NCBI RefSeq assembly: GCF_005144415.1
Contig: NZ_SWJE01000012.1
Span: 62,001 to 126,000 of the forward strand
Direction of reading: 5' to 3'
DNA length: 64,000 bases
DNA from: Trinickia terrae
Lineage (GTDB): Bacteria; Pseudomonadota; Gammaproteobacteria; Burkholderiales; Burkholderiaceae
Position numbers and translations under genes: made by a program. How positions within the stretch are numbered: the first letter of the stretch is position 1; the number at the start of each line of letters is the position of its first letter. Shown one piece after another: positions 1-9,100 of this stretch. A model generated the notes under the pieces. It was not told the DNA's origin. It saw only the letters and a program-made list of their open reading frames with translations, and ran no database searches.

Positions 1-1004
1 TGCTCGACAACCGCTTCCGTTTCCTTCGCTGCGGTTTTGCGTCGACGGCGAGGCGCAGGGGTCTTCTTCGTCTCTGCTTCGCGCGGTGCGTCTTGCTCGA
101 GCGGTTGCTCTTCGACGACTGCCGCCGGTTCAACGTTTTTCGCAACCTTGGACGATTTGATTGGCTTGCCGGGCTCCGCAGCCGCACCCTGACTGATCCG
201 GTAGACAAACGCACCGGATTTATCGTCACGGCCCACTTCCAGCAAGCCGCGCGATTGCGCTTCGTCAAGCAGGTTGCCGAACGTACGGAAGCCGTAATAG
301 GACTCGCTGAAATCGGGTTTGCGGCGCTTGATCGCGCTTTTCAGCACCGACGCCCAGATCTTGCCGCTCTCCCCGCGCTCGAATACCAGCGCCTCGAAGG
401 TTTCGACGGCGATCGCAATGGCTTCCGCCTTGCGCCCTTCCAATTCCTGCTTCTGCTGCTTGTCGCCATTGGTCGAGCGCTTCGCGCTCGCTTCACGCGC
501 CTCGCGTTTCGCGATGGCGCGTTGCTGCTCGCGCACGAGGTCGTCATAGAAGATGAATTCGTCGCAGTTGGCGACCAGAAGATCGGAGGTCGAATTCTTC
601 ACGCCCACGCCGATGACCTTCTTCGCGTTCTCACGCAGCTTCGAAACCAACGGAGAAAAATCCGAGTCTCCACTGATGATGACGAACGTATCGACGTGCG
701 ATTTCGTGTAGCAAAGATCGAGCGCATCGACGACCAGCCGAATATCCGCCGAGTTCTTGCCCGACTGGCGCACGTGCGGGATCTCGATCAGCTCGAAGCT
801 GGCCTCGTGCATCGCCGCCTTGAACGTCTTGTAGCGGTCCCAATCGCAATAGGCTTTCTTGACGACGATGCTGCCCTTCAGCAGCAGCCGTTCGAGAACC
901 GGCTTGATGTCGAACTTTTCGTACTTCGCATCGCGAACGCCGAGCGCGACGTTTTCGAAGTCGCAAAACAGCGCCATGCTGACGCTTTCCTGAGGTAAGG
1001 CCAT
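1..1004 (-). CDS. NYN domain protein with LOTUS/OST-HTH domain (3' end outside window)
   Basis: Read on the minus strand from ATG at 1004, preceded by GGAG; the C-terminus runs off the window start. The first ~150 residues are a NYN/PIN-like (LabA/DUF88) nuclease fold: an N-terminal 'LFCDFENV' acidic/Asn strand and the 'ISGDSDF' motif that place metal-binding acids. A charged linker follows, then a LOTUS/OST-HTH-type winged helix at about residues 205-275 ('GKIWASVLKSAIKRR...'). The tail is a Lys/Ala/Glu-rich low-complexity segment. Family knowledge: such proteins bind or cleave RNA in the cytoplasm; the substrate is unknown. It is not obviously co-transcribed with the next gene (gap ~120 bp). 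Confidence 0.85.
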   Translation of the reverse strand, partial: MALPQESVSMALFCDFENVALGVRDAKYEKFDIKPVLERLLLKGSIVVKKAYCDWDRYKTFKAAMHEASFELIEIPHVRQSGKNSADIRLVVDALDLCYTKSHVDTFVIISGDSDFSPLVSKLRENAKKVIGVGVKNSTSDLLVANCDEFIFYDDLVREQQRAIAKREAREASAKRSTNGDKQQKQELEGRKAEAIAIAVETFEALVFERGESGKIWASVLKSAIKRRKPDFSESYYGFRTFGNLLDEAQSRGLLEVGRDDKSGAFVYRISQGAAAEPGKPIKSSKVAKNVEPAAVVEEQPLEQDAPREAETKKTPAPRRRRKTAAKETEAVVE

Positions 1005-1124
1005 TGATTTCTCCAGCCGGATTGGCGCAATGATGCGATGGATTGACAAGTGCGCACATGATAGCCGGTTGCCGTATCCGCTCCGGCGTCGGCACGGATG
1101 GCGGATGCGCTTGATCCCTTTCGG

Positions 1125-1856
1125 CTAAGCAACGACACGAACCGCATCGCCCACACATACCCCGAGCCGCGTCGCCGCGTCACCGCCATTCACCGCACAC
1201 TCCACGAGTCCGATCGAGTTTTCATACCAGAAGGCCTGCCCTGCCGGCACGTCCGAAAACGTCCTGGCATAGGCAACCTCCCTGCCCGCGATGCTCAGCG
1301 CGGCGCTCTTGGGCATGCTCTGCGCCCTGAGCCCGGTCAACGCATTGCCGTAGTGATCGACGTAAATGATCTCGGCCAAATCAGCGGCGCCGAGCGGCAC
1401 TTGCAAGCCTGCCGTTTCGCTCAGCTTGTCGAGCGGCGGCTCGCCCCAGCTGAGCCATGCCGCCATCGGGGCAAACAGGTCGCGTCCATGAAAAGAGTTC
1501 GAGAGCGTGGCGGGACGCCAAGTGATGCGCCAAGTCCGAACGCTCGCCGCCCGCGCCGCCACGACCGACAGCAAGCCATTGTCCGGCCCCACGAACCACT
1601 GCCCGTCGGCTTGCAGCACGACCGCATCGCGCTCGCTGCCCACGCCGGGATCGACTACCGCCAGAAAGACCGTATCCGACGGATACCACGCTCGAAGCGC
1701 CGCCAGCAGATGGGCGGCAGCGCGCACGCCGTAGTTCGGAACGCTGTGCAGCATGTCGACGATCGGGGTGCTCGCCGACGCCTGCTGCAGCAACGCAACC
1801 TTCATCTGCCCGACGTAGATGTCGTCGGCGCCGAAGTCCGTGAATAGCGCAATCAT
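1125..1856 (-). CDS. SAM hydrolase / SAM hydroxide adenosyltransferase (DUF62)
   Basis: About 243 residues beginning 'MIALFTDFG', the N-terminal hallmark of the DUF62/SAM hydroxide adenosyltransferase family, which hydrolyses S-adenosylmethionine to adenosine and methionine. The central 'VVDPGVGSERDAVVL' block supplies the conserved Asp and backbone contacts of the active site. ATG at 1856 is chosen because GAGAGG lies 7 nt upstream; a TTG five codons earlier is also open. It begins 12 nt after the stop of the methyltransferase upstream, so the two SAM-using genes are probably one transcript. The physiological role (SAM balance) is inferred. Confidence 0.85.
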   Translation of the reverse strand: MIALFTDFGADDIYVGQMKVALLQQASASTPIVDMLHSVPNYGVRAAAHLLAALRAWYPSDTVFLAVVDPGVGSERDAVVLQADGQWFVGPDNGLLSVVAARAASVRTWRITWRPATLSNSFHGRDLFAPMAAWLSWGEPPLDKLSETAGLQVPLGAADLAEIIYVDHYGNALTGLRAQSMPKSAALSIAGREVAYARTFSDVPAGQAFWYENSIGLVECAVNGGDAATRLGVCVGDAVRVVA

Positions 1857-1867
1857 CGCGTGACCTC

Positions 1868-2737
1868 TCAAACCGTCGCGATCAAGAACGACTCTCCGCT
1901 CGACGGCCTCAGGCCATCGGCTCTGCCATCAAAGTAGCGCTGAACCAGATCGGCCGTCGACACATGCCGCGCCTCGCCGAATCCCGCCTCGCGCGCCAGC
2001 GCCAGCATCTCGTCCGGCGTGAAGAAGCTGATGAACGGCGTCCCCGCCGCTCGTGCGCGCTCGTACACCGACTGATGCAGTGCACGCTCCCCTGGATCAT
2101 CGATGAGATCCAGCGGCAGCAGGAACGTCATGGCGAGCGTCGAGCCGCGCGCGAGTTTCGCGATCTGGCGCAGCGTGCCAAGGTTCGCATCCCGGGTCAG
2201 GTACATGGAGACGCCTGTGGAAACCACCACTGCGGGCTTGTGCGTGTCGAACCCATCGGCCGCCAGCCGCTCTTGCCACGACTCCCCCGCCTCGAAGTCG
2301 ACCGGCACGAGCCGCAGCCACTCGGGGATGCCGAAGCCAAGCTCGATCAAGCGCTGCCGCTTCCAGGCCTGCGGGCCGGGCTGGTCCACCTCGAAGACGC
2401 GCAGGCGCGAGGCGATTTCGGGCCGGCGCTGGGCGAAGGTGTCCAGGCCGGCTCCGAGAATCACGTACTGGCCGACGCCGTTGCCGGCTTGATCGACGAC
2501 CAAGTCCTCGATCAGGCGCGCGCGGCCCACGATTGCCGCTCGATAGCCGCGCGTGCCCCGCGGATCCATGTCCGGGCGATTGCGCCAGCCTTCGCCGGGC
2601 GCCGCCAGACGCAAGCCGATCTCGTCGTCGAGCACATGCGGGGCAGCGTCGATTTGCACGTGCAAGGCCCGCCAAAGCGCGACGCGTACCGCCGTGCTGT
2701 CTGCCGCTGCGATCTGTTGCTCACCCTGACCCTGCAT
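1868..2737 (-). CDS. Class I SAM-dependent methyltransferase, leucine carboxyl methyltransferase (PPM1/LCM) type
   Basis: Start at ATG 2737 with GGAGAG upstream; 289 residues. The N-terminal third carries 'RTRGYRAAIVGRAR'-like helix content and the fold signature 'YVILGAGLDTFAQRRP' (SAM-binding motif I of the LCM/PPM1 family), followed by 'VFEVDQPGPQAWKRQRL' (motif II acidic residue plus family-typical Asp-x-Pro) and 'STGVSMYLT'. Bacterial members methylate carboxyl or small-molecule substrates that are mostly unknown. It lies between the IclR gene (14 bp gap) and the SAM hydrolase, so the trio may be one operon. Confidence 0.8.
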   Translation of the reverse strand: MQGQGEQQIAAADSTAVRVALWRALHVQIDAAPHVLDDEIGLRLAAPGEGWRNRPDMDPRGTRGYRAAIVGRARLIEDLVVDQAGNGVGQYVILGAGLDTFAQRRPEIASRLRVFEVDQPGPQAWKRQRLIELGFGIPEWLRLVPVDFEAGESWQERLAADGFDTHKPAVVVSTGVSMYLTRDANLGTLRQIAKLARGSTLAMTFLLPLDLIDDPGERALHQSVYERARAAGTPFISFFTPDEMLALAREAGFGEARHVSTADLVQRYFDGRADGLRPSSGESFLIATV

Positions 2738-2751
2738 GACGCTCTCCTTTT

Positions 2752-3522
2752 CTAAAGCACGTTCATCACCGCCAGCGCGGTCTCCTGCAACGGCCCCAGC
2801 ACCCGCTTGAGCGCCGCCTCGGCCGTTTCCCTGCCGATCGGCATGTTGGTGCTGAGCGCGGCCACGACCTCGCCGCGCCGGTCCTTCAACGGCACCGCGA
2901 TGCCGCGCACGCCGATCTGCAATTGCTGCTCGATGACCGTGAACCCATCCGCCCTCGCCTGCTCGATCTTTTCCAGCAGGCGCGCCTTGTTGGTCAGCGT
3001 ATGCGGCGTGAACGGCGGCAGCTCCGTGCCGTTCAGCCATTCGCGCACCGCCTCATGGTCCGGCAGGCCCGCCAGCAGCACGACGCCCGGCGACGTCAAC
3101 GGCACCGGCACGCGCGCGCCCAGCACGAAGCCCGTTGTCATCACGCGCGACGTGCCGTTGCGCGCGATGAACACCAGCTCCCATTCATCGAGCACGCTAA
3201 CGTACACCGATTCGTTGATCGTCGCGCTCAACTGCTGCAAGTACGGCTGCAGCATCCGCGGCAGCCGCGCCGAGTCGAAGTACGACCAGCCGACTCGCAG
3301 CACGCGCGGCGTGAGGCCGAACAGCTTGCCGTCGCTTTGCACGTAGCCGAGATGCTCGAGCGTCAGCAGGTAGCGGCGCGCCGCCGTGCGCGTCATGCCA
3401 GTGCGGGCGGCGGCCTCGCTCGGCGTCATGCGCGCGTGCTCGGCGTCGAACGCTTCGAGGATCGAGAGCCCCTTTTCCAGTCCCGCGATCCAGTCGCGCT
3501 TGTCCAAAGGTGGCTTGGTCAT
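2752..3522 (-). CDS. IclR-family regulator, PcaR/PcaU/PobR subgroup
   Basis: 256 residues. An N-terminal winged helix (about residues 10-80, 'TGMTRTAARRYLLTLEHLGYV') is followed by the IclR effector domain. The tryptic pattern 'KRDWIAGLEKGLSILEAFD' is characteristic of the PcaR/PobR group, which controls protocatechuate/beta-ketoadipate genes. It is divergent from the MHS transporter at 3800, and the gap holds two copies of the PcaR-type box. By family analogy it responds to a beta-ketoadipate-pathway acid and controls the transporter and itself. Start ATG 3522 with AAGGATC upstream. Confidence 0.85.
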   Translation of the reverse strand: MTKPPLDKRDWIAGLEKGLSILEAFDAEHARMTPSEAAARTGMTRTAARRYLLTLEHLGYVQSDGKLFGLTPRVLRVGWSYFDSARLPRMLQPYLQQLSATINESVYVSVLDEWELVFIARNGTSRVMTTGFVLGARVPVPLTSPGVVLLAGLPDHEAVREWLNGTELPPFTPHTLTNKARLLEKIEQARADGFTVIEQQLQIGVRGIAVPLKDRRGEVVAALSTNMPIGRETAEAALKRVLGPLQETALAVMNVL

Positions 3523-3611
3523 GGCTAAAGATCCTTCCGTCGGATGGTGAATTGTGAAGAAAGCGGTGCCGCGACAGGTTTCTCCGTCTCAGGACAAACC
3601 CGAAAATCGCG

Positions 3612-3645
3612 CGATAATCGCACACTTCGTTTCGATAATCGCACA
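3612..3645. promoter_or_regulatory. Two PcaR-type operator boxes in direct repeat
   Basis: CGATAATCGCACA occurs at 3612-3624 and again at 3633-3645, a 21-bp period (two helical turns, same face). The right copy extends to TTCGATAATCGCAC, which matches 14 of 15 positions of the GTTCGATAATCGCAC element known around PcaR-controlled promoters in Pseudomonas. It sits between the divergent IclR and MHS genes. Confidence 0.7.
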
Positions 3646-3799
3646 GCTTGCGACAGGAAAGCATTGCCCCTCCCAATCCGCATCCCTATTCTCTAGTCAC
3701 CGAGCGGCGCGCCGGCCCTGGCTCCCATGACAGAGCGGCTGACCATCCAGCCGCCCAAGCCGTCGGCTCGCGAACTTTTTCAACATTTGAGACATCGTC

Positions 3800-5107
3800 A
3801 TGACATCCGCTATCCGCACCCCTCACATTCCCGCCGTGGCCGATCGCGAGAAAAGCCGGGCACGCAAGGCGGCGATCGGCAGCTTCGTCGGTGCGGTAGT
3901 CGACTGGTACGACTTCCTGCTCTACGGCATCGTCGCCGCGCTCGTCTTCAACACCCAGTTCTTCCCGAAGATCAGCCCGGCGATGGGCACGCTCGCGGCG
4001 TTCGGCACGTTCGGCGTCGGCTTCCTGTTCCGGCCGCTCGGCGGCTTCGTGTTCGGCCACTTCGGCGACCGGCTCGGCCGCAAGCGCATGCTCGTGCTCA
4101 CCGTGATGCTGATGGGCCTCTCCACGGCGCTGATCGGCCTGCTGCCGACGTTCGCGTCGATCGGCTGGTGGGCGCCCGCGCTGCTCGTCGCGCTGCGCGC
4201 GATCCAGGGTTTCGCCGTCGGCGGCGAATGGGGCGGCGCGGCGTTGATGGCGGTCGAGAGCGCGCCCGAGAAGAAGCGTGCGTTCTACAGCAGCGGGGTG
4301 CAGGTCGGCTATGGCGTCGGCTTGGTCCTCGCGACGGGCATCATGTCGATCCTCGGCGCGACGCTCGGCTCCGACGCAGTCAAGGCTTGGGGCTGGCGCA
4401 TCCCGTTCGTGTTCAGCGTGGTGCTGGTGCTGATCGGCCTGTGGGTGCGCGCGAGCATGGAAGAGTCGCAGGAGTTCGTGCATGAAGTCGTCGAAAAGAA
4501 GCATCGCAGCCGCCTGCCGATTCTCGAAGCGCTGCGCCAGCATCCGAAGGCGTTCCTGCTGATCATCGCGCTGCGCCTCGCCGAGCTGTTCACGATGTAC
4601 ATCGTCACGGCGTTCGCGTTGAGCTATTCGACGTCGAACCTGCACATGTCGCCGCAGTTCTTCCTGAACATCGGGCTGCTCGTCGGCGCGGTCAGCATCG
4701 TGACGATCCCCTGCTTTGCGCTGCTTGCCGATCGTTTCGGCCGCCGCCGCGTGTATCTCACGGGCGCGGTGATCGGCCTCCTGAGCGCGGTGCCGTTCTT
4801 CGTCGCGCTCGAGGCGCGCGCGACGCTGTGGATCGTCGTGTTCGCGGTGCTGCTCGCCAACATCGCGCACGACATGATCGTCAGCGTCCAGCAGCCGATG
4901 TTCACCGAACTCTTCGGCACCGAATACCGCTATAGCGGCGCAGGCGTGGGCTACCAGGTGGCGAGCGTGGTCGGCGGCGGGTTCACGCCGTTCATCGCCG
5001 TCGGTCTCGTGAGCATGGCGGGCGGCTCGTGGCATCCGGTTGCCGCATATCTCGCGATCGGCTGCCTGTTGTCCGTGGTGGTGGCGGCGAAGATGAAGAA
5101 GAACTGA
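3800..5107 (+). CDS. MFS transporter, metabolite:H+ symporter (MHS) family
   Basis: 435 residues with 12 predicted membrane segments. MHS hallmarks are present: 'GAVVDWYDFLLYG' in TM1, the loop 2-3 motif 'FGDRLGRKRMLVLT', and 'AIQGFAVGGEWGGAALM' in TM4-5. This family imports carboxylic acids (ShiA, KgtP, PcaT) by proton symport across the inner membrane. Its divergent IclR regulator and PcaR-type boxes point to a dicarboxylate or aromatic-pathway intermediate, as with PcaT. ATG 3800 follows GAGACATCGTC. The exact substrate cannot be read from sequence. Confidence 0.88.
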   Translation: MTSAIRTPHIPAVADREKSRARKAAIGSFVGAVVDWYDFLLYGIVAALVFNTQFFPKISPAMGTLAAFGTFGVGFLFRPLGGFVFGHFGDRLGRKRMLVLTVMLMGLSTALIGLLPTFASIGWWAPALLVALRAIQGFAVGGEWGGAALMAVESAPEKKRAFYSSGVQVGYGVGLVLATGIMSILGATLGSDAVKAWGWRIPFVFSVVLVLIGLWVRASMEESQEFVHEVVEKKHRSRLPILEALRQHPKAFLLIIALRLAELFTMYIVTAFALSYSTSNLHMSPQFFLNIGLLVGAVSIVTIPCFALLADRFGRRRVYLTGAVIGLLSAVPFFVALEARATLWIVVFAVLLANIAHDMIVSVQQPMFTELFGTEYRYSGAGVGYQVASVVGGGFTPFIAVGLVSMAGGSWHPVAAYLAIGCLLSVVVAAKMKKN

Positions 5108-5143
5108 TGCTTGCGTGAAAGAGGGGCACGGGCCTCTTTGTCG

Positions 5144-5171
5144 AAACGAGCGGCACATGTGCCGCTCGTTT
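5144..5171. terminator. Perfect 14-bp inverted repeat, likely bidirectional terminator
   Basis: AAACGAGCGGCACA followed directly by its reverse complement TGTGCCGCTCGTTT. The stem starts with A-run and ends with T-run, so it can terminate both the transporter (+) and, from the other side, the convergent repeat-protein gene (-). It lies 37 bp after the transporter stop and 36 bp beyond the repeat-protein stop. Confidence 0.75.
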
Positions 5172-5206
5172 GCTTTGATGGGCGCCCTGTCCCCTCGATG
5201 GCGCGG

Positions 5207-6100
5207 TCAAGCCGCGCGCGTGGCCTGAACCGCCGATTCGCGCGCCGGGCTCGAAACCGAGTCGACCGCGCAATAGGCCGGTGCGGCTGCGACGGCGCAG
5301 TAGGCGGCAGCCTTCAGCGACGCGACAGCGCAATAGGCCGCGGCGATGGTGTCCGGCGCGGCGCCGGCCTCGACGCCAGCGGCGACAGCACAGTAGGCCG
5401 CTTTGCCCGATGCGGATACGGCGCAGTATGCGGGCTTGCCTGCCGCGGCCACCGCGCAATAAGCGGCGTCGCTCGACGATGCCGACACCGCGCAGTACGC
5501 GGGCTTCTCCGGCGCCGACACCGCGCAATAAGCCGCATTGCTCGACGCAGCGACCGCGCAGTACGCGGCCTTGTCCGACGCCGACACCGCGCAGTACGCC
5601 GCCTTGCTCGACGCAGCGACCGCGCAGTACGCGGCCTTGCCCGACGCCGACACGGCGCAGTACGCCGCCTTGCCCTCAGCCGACACCGCGCAATACGCCG
5701 CATCCGCCTGCTCCGCACTGAACTCCGACGCCATCAGCGCATTGGTCTCCTCCGCCATCCGCATGAGACGCGCCTCATCTTCCGGCCCGTCGATGCCGAC
5801 ATACGGGTTGTGATGCAGCGGCGCGCCGAAGATGCGCTCGCAATCGGCCGCATAGCGCTGCGTGTCGAGAATATGCGCATGCCAGAACTCGTCGACAGCC
5901 TCGCTCGGCACGACCGGCATGTGCGGATACTTGACCGCGAGCTTCAGGAAGCGCCGATAGCCCGCCTCCGCGCGCGCGAGCGTCTCCGCGGTCCACATGC
6001 TGCGCTTGCCGTGCAGCATCTTCTGCTTCATGCGTTCGAAATTCAGTGTGTCGATGACTTGCCACTGCGTCTCCACGATTTGGCCTTGTGCTTTCATCAT
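5207..6100 (-). CDS. GRDP-like domain protein with 13 AYCAV repeats (possible multi-core peptide precursor)
   Basis: 297 residues in two parts. Residues ~15-125 resemble the GRDP-like/DUF1399 'glycine-rich domain' fold: 'VDEFWHAHILDTQRY', then C87, 'FGAPLHHNP' with H96/H97. From residue 134 to 279 the chain is built of 13 [A/P]AYCAV units, usually followed by S/A-A-x-x-K. Cys are at 137, 148, 159, 170, 181, 192, 203, 215, 226, 237, 257, 268 and 277, so the period is 11 residues for the first seven. There is no signal peptide or membrane segment. ATG 6100 follows AGGAGAGG and lies only 12 bp after the GGDEF/EAL gene stop, so it is translated from that operon. The function is unknown to me; a leader-plus-cores peptide precursor or a metal/thiol scaffold are inferences. 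Confidence 0.85.
   Translation of the reverse strand: MMKAQGQIVETQWQVIDTLNFERMKQKMLHGKRSMWTAETLARAEAGYRRFLKLAVKYPHMPVVPSEAVDEFWHAHILDTQRYAADCERIFGAPLHHNPYVGIDGPEDEARLMRMAEETNALMASEFSAEQADAAYCAVSAEGKAAYCAVSASGKAAYCAVAASSKAAYCAVSASDKAAYCAVAASSNAAYCAVSAPEKPAYCAVSASSSDAAYCAVAAAGKPAYCAVSASGKAAYCAVAAGVEAGAAPDTIAAAYCAVASLKAAAYCAVAAAPAYCAVDSVSSPARESAVQATRAA
5264..5701 (-). repeat. In-frame ~33-bp tandem repeat encoding AYCAV units
   Basis: Thirteen degenerate copies inside the coding region. The most regular block (copies 1-7) has an exact 33-bp period; copy 8 is offset by 3 bp and copies 10-13 by larger insertions or deletions, always in multiples of three. Tyr codons alternate TAC/TAT while the Cys codon stays TGC, so the peptide is conserved better than the DNA. 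Confidence 0.9.
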
Positions 6101-6112
6101 GTCCTCTCCTGA

Positions 6113-9100
6113 CTAGGTGTGGTAAGCGCGTTCGCGGCTCATGTCCACCACGCGCAATGTCGCCGGCCTGCGTTTTTCGGCAGTGACGGCATCCTGCCGG
6201 CGACTGACGAAACTTCCGACTTCGCTGGCGGGAATGGGACGGCTGAAGAAGTACCCCTGTACTTCGTCGCAGCCTTCGTTGCACAGGAAATCCACCTGCG
6301 CTTGGGTTTCCGCCCCTTCCGCGATCACCTTCAGCCCGAGGCTGTGCCCGAGCGCGATCACGGCGCTCGTGATCTGCGCGTCGCCGCGGCTGTCGGGGAT
6401 GTCGCGAATGAAGGATCGATCGATCTTCACGAGGTCGATCGGGAAACGCGTCAGATACGCGAGCGACGAATAGCCGGTGCCGAAATCGTCGATCGACAGG
6501 CGCACACCGGTCTGCTTCAGGCTCGACAGCCAACGGGCCGCCTGCTCGGGCTGGCGCATGACCATGCTCTCGGTCAGCTCGAGCTCGAGGAAATCGCCCG
6601 GCAGATGCGCTTCGTCGAGCGCTTCGAGAATGTGGTCGAGCAGATCCGGCGACGCGAACTGCCCCGCCGACAGATTGACGGCCACGCGGATCTGACCGCC
6701 GCCGGCCGCAAGCCACTCGGCGCTTTGCCGGCAGGCTTCGCGCAGCACCCATGCGCCGAGCGGCACGATCACGCCCGTTTCCTCGGCAAGCGGGATGAAG
6801 TCCGACGGCATCACGAGACCGAGCGCCGGGCTCTGCCAGCGCAGCAGCGCTTCGACACCCGTGCACTGGTTCGTCGCCAGGCACACGCGCGGCTGATAGC
6901 GCAGCGTGAACTCGCGGTTCTCGATCGCCTGCCGCAGATGCGCCTCCATCTCGACGCGCCGCTGCAGCGACATGCTCATCTGGCGCATATACAGCTGATA
7001 GGTGTTCTTGCCGCGCTGCTTGGCGCCGTACATCGCGATGTCGGCGTGCTTGAGGAGCGTTTGGGCGTCGTCGCCGTCGTCGGGAAACGAGCTGATGCCG
7101 ATACTCGCGCTCACCTGCAATTGCATGTCGCTCACGACCACCGGTCTCGCGAGCGCGGCCTGAATCTCTTCGATCGTGCGCAGGACGTTCTCGTGCTGGT
7201 CACGCTGCTTGACGAGCACCGTGAATTCGTCGCCGCCCAATCGCGCGATCATTTCAGCATCCTTGACTTCGCCGAGCAGACGGTCGGCCACCGCACGCAG
7301 CAGTTGATCGCCGACGTTATGCCCGAGCGAATCGTTGATGTCCTTGAAGCGGTCGAGGTCGATGAACAGCACGTGCAGCGTCGTGCCGTCCTCGCGGGCG
7401 TGCAGCAAGGCGTCGTCGAGCCGCTCCTTGAACATCAGGCGGTTGGGCAGGCCGGTCAGCGCGTCGTGGGTCGCGATGAAGTGCAAGTTGTCTTCGGCCT
7501 GCCGGCGCTGCAGGAAGTGGCTCAACTGGCTTGCGATCGAGCGCGCCATCGCGAGCGCATGCGGATCCGCATGGCGCCGTTCGCGGGCGTAGAACTCCGC
7601 CACGCCCAGCACGACGGAGCCCGTGCGCAGCGCAAAGGAGAACACCGTAAGGATGCCCGCCTCGGCAAGCCAGCGCGCTTGCGCGAGCCCCGACACCTCG
7701 TTTCCCCCGTACCACGAAGGCACATCGGGCAGCTCGTCGCTATCGGGCGCAAACGGCGAACGCACCGCGAGCCACGGCTCGAGTTCGGCGCACGGCGCGG
7801 CGTACGTCGAGCGCAGCGACTGCTTGAGGCCTGCGCGCGTCGGCCAGAACGCGCCCGCCTCCCAGCCCATTCCCTGCGCGAGCGATGCGACCAGCTGCTG
7901 GAAGACTTCGATCTCGTTGGTTGCAGTCGCGAGCTGCAGCGTGATCGCGTGCTCGAGCTCGCGCACGCGCTCCGCCGCTTTCTGCCTCGTGATCTCGAGC
8001 GCGGTGCCGCGCAGCGTGCGCTGCTCCGTCGGGCCGTACGCATGCCCGATCACACGCAGCCAGCCGCGCCGGCCGCGCCGCGACCGGTAGCGGCATTCGA
8101 ACTCGAACGCCGAGCCGCTGCCCAAGGTGCGCTTCGCCTGTGCAAAGAGCGCCGCACGGTCTGCGGGTTCGATGGCGCGCAGCAGCGCTTTCCCGGTCGC
8201 CTTGCCGCCGCGCCAGCCGATCAGCCGCGCCATCTCGTTCGAGAGATGAATGACCCCGTGATCGAGATCGACGCGCCAGTCGCCCAGGTGCGCGATGCGC
8301 TGCGCTTCGGCGCGCGCGCGTTCGCTCTCGCGCAAGGTGAACGTGATCTGGTTCGCGAGCTTCACGGCGCGCACGCGCGAGGTCGAGAGCGCGTACGCGA
8401 GGCAGCTCAGCAGCATCGTGATGATCGAGCCCACCACGAACGTGAGCCCCGGCAGGAACCGCTGCGGACCGCTCAAGGCCATCGGATCCGCCTTGAACAC
8501 GATCAGCCAGCGCCGTCCGCCGAACGACTGCACGATGCTGCGCTCGAGGTGCGGGTTATCGCTGGCGATGGCCGACACGGCATCCGCCGATTTCACGTGC
8601 GCGGCCATGAAGCGCGCGAGACCGCTCGCGCCTGCCGCGCCATGTTGGCCGCCCGTCGCTGTCGATACGCCACCCACGCTGTCGTAAAGCAGCGTGGCGG
8701 GCGAAGGCGGCACCACCTTCACGCGGAACGATCCGGCGTCGTAGATGCGAAATTGGATCAGGCGCAGCGTCTCTTGGCCGAGCAGGTCCGCCATCAGGTC
8801 GCTCACCCGTATCCCCGCGCCGACCGAGCCGAGATACGCGCGGCGACGCTCCTCCACCGTCGCGAGCGGCAGGCCCCGGCGATACACAGGCATGCGCAAG
8901 GCCAGCCCCACATGTTGCGCACCGCCATCGATGAAAATCAGACGCCCGCTGCTGATCGCTTCGCCGGTATCGCGCGAACGCTCGAGCGCCGCGAGCCGGC
9001 GCGTATCCGCGCCCATGTCGATGCCGAGCGACGGCAGGTTCTGCGTCAGCGGCTCGACATAGCTCAACACGTAATACGCGGGCCGCTCACCCGGCGGGCG

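Noticed and set aside
93-998. 301-codon open frame on the plus strand
   Set aside because: It is the complement of the NYN/LOTUS gene; its product is Arg/Leu-rich without motifs, a typical shadow in GC-rich DNA.
3686-5158. 490-codon frame opposite the MHS transporter
   Set aside because: Composition is dominated by His/Arg/Asp/Glu runs and has no domain; the transporter on the other strand has all family motifs.
5264-5701. CRISPR-like array
   Set aside because: Repeats are in frame, degenerate, coding and lack unique spacers; they encode peptide repeats.
5111-6112. 333-codon plus-strand frame over the AYCAV gene
   Set aside because: Repetitive 'RHRAVRGLARR' text is the antisense reading of the AYCAV repeats; no start context and no homology.
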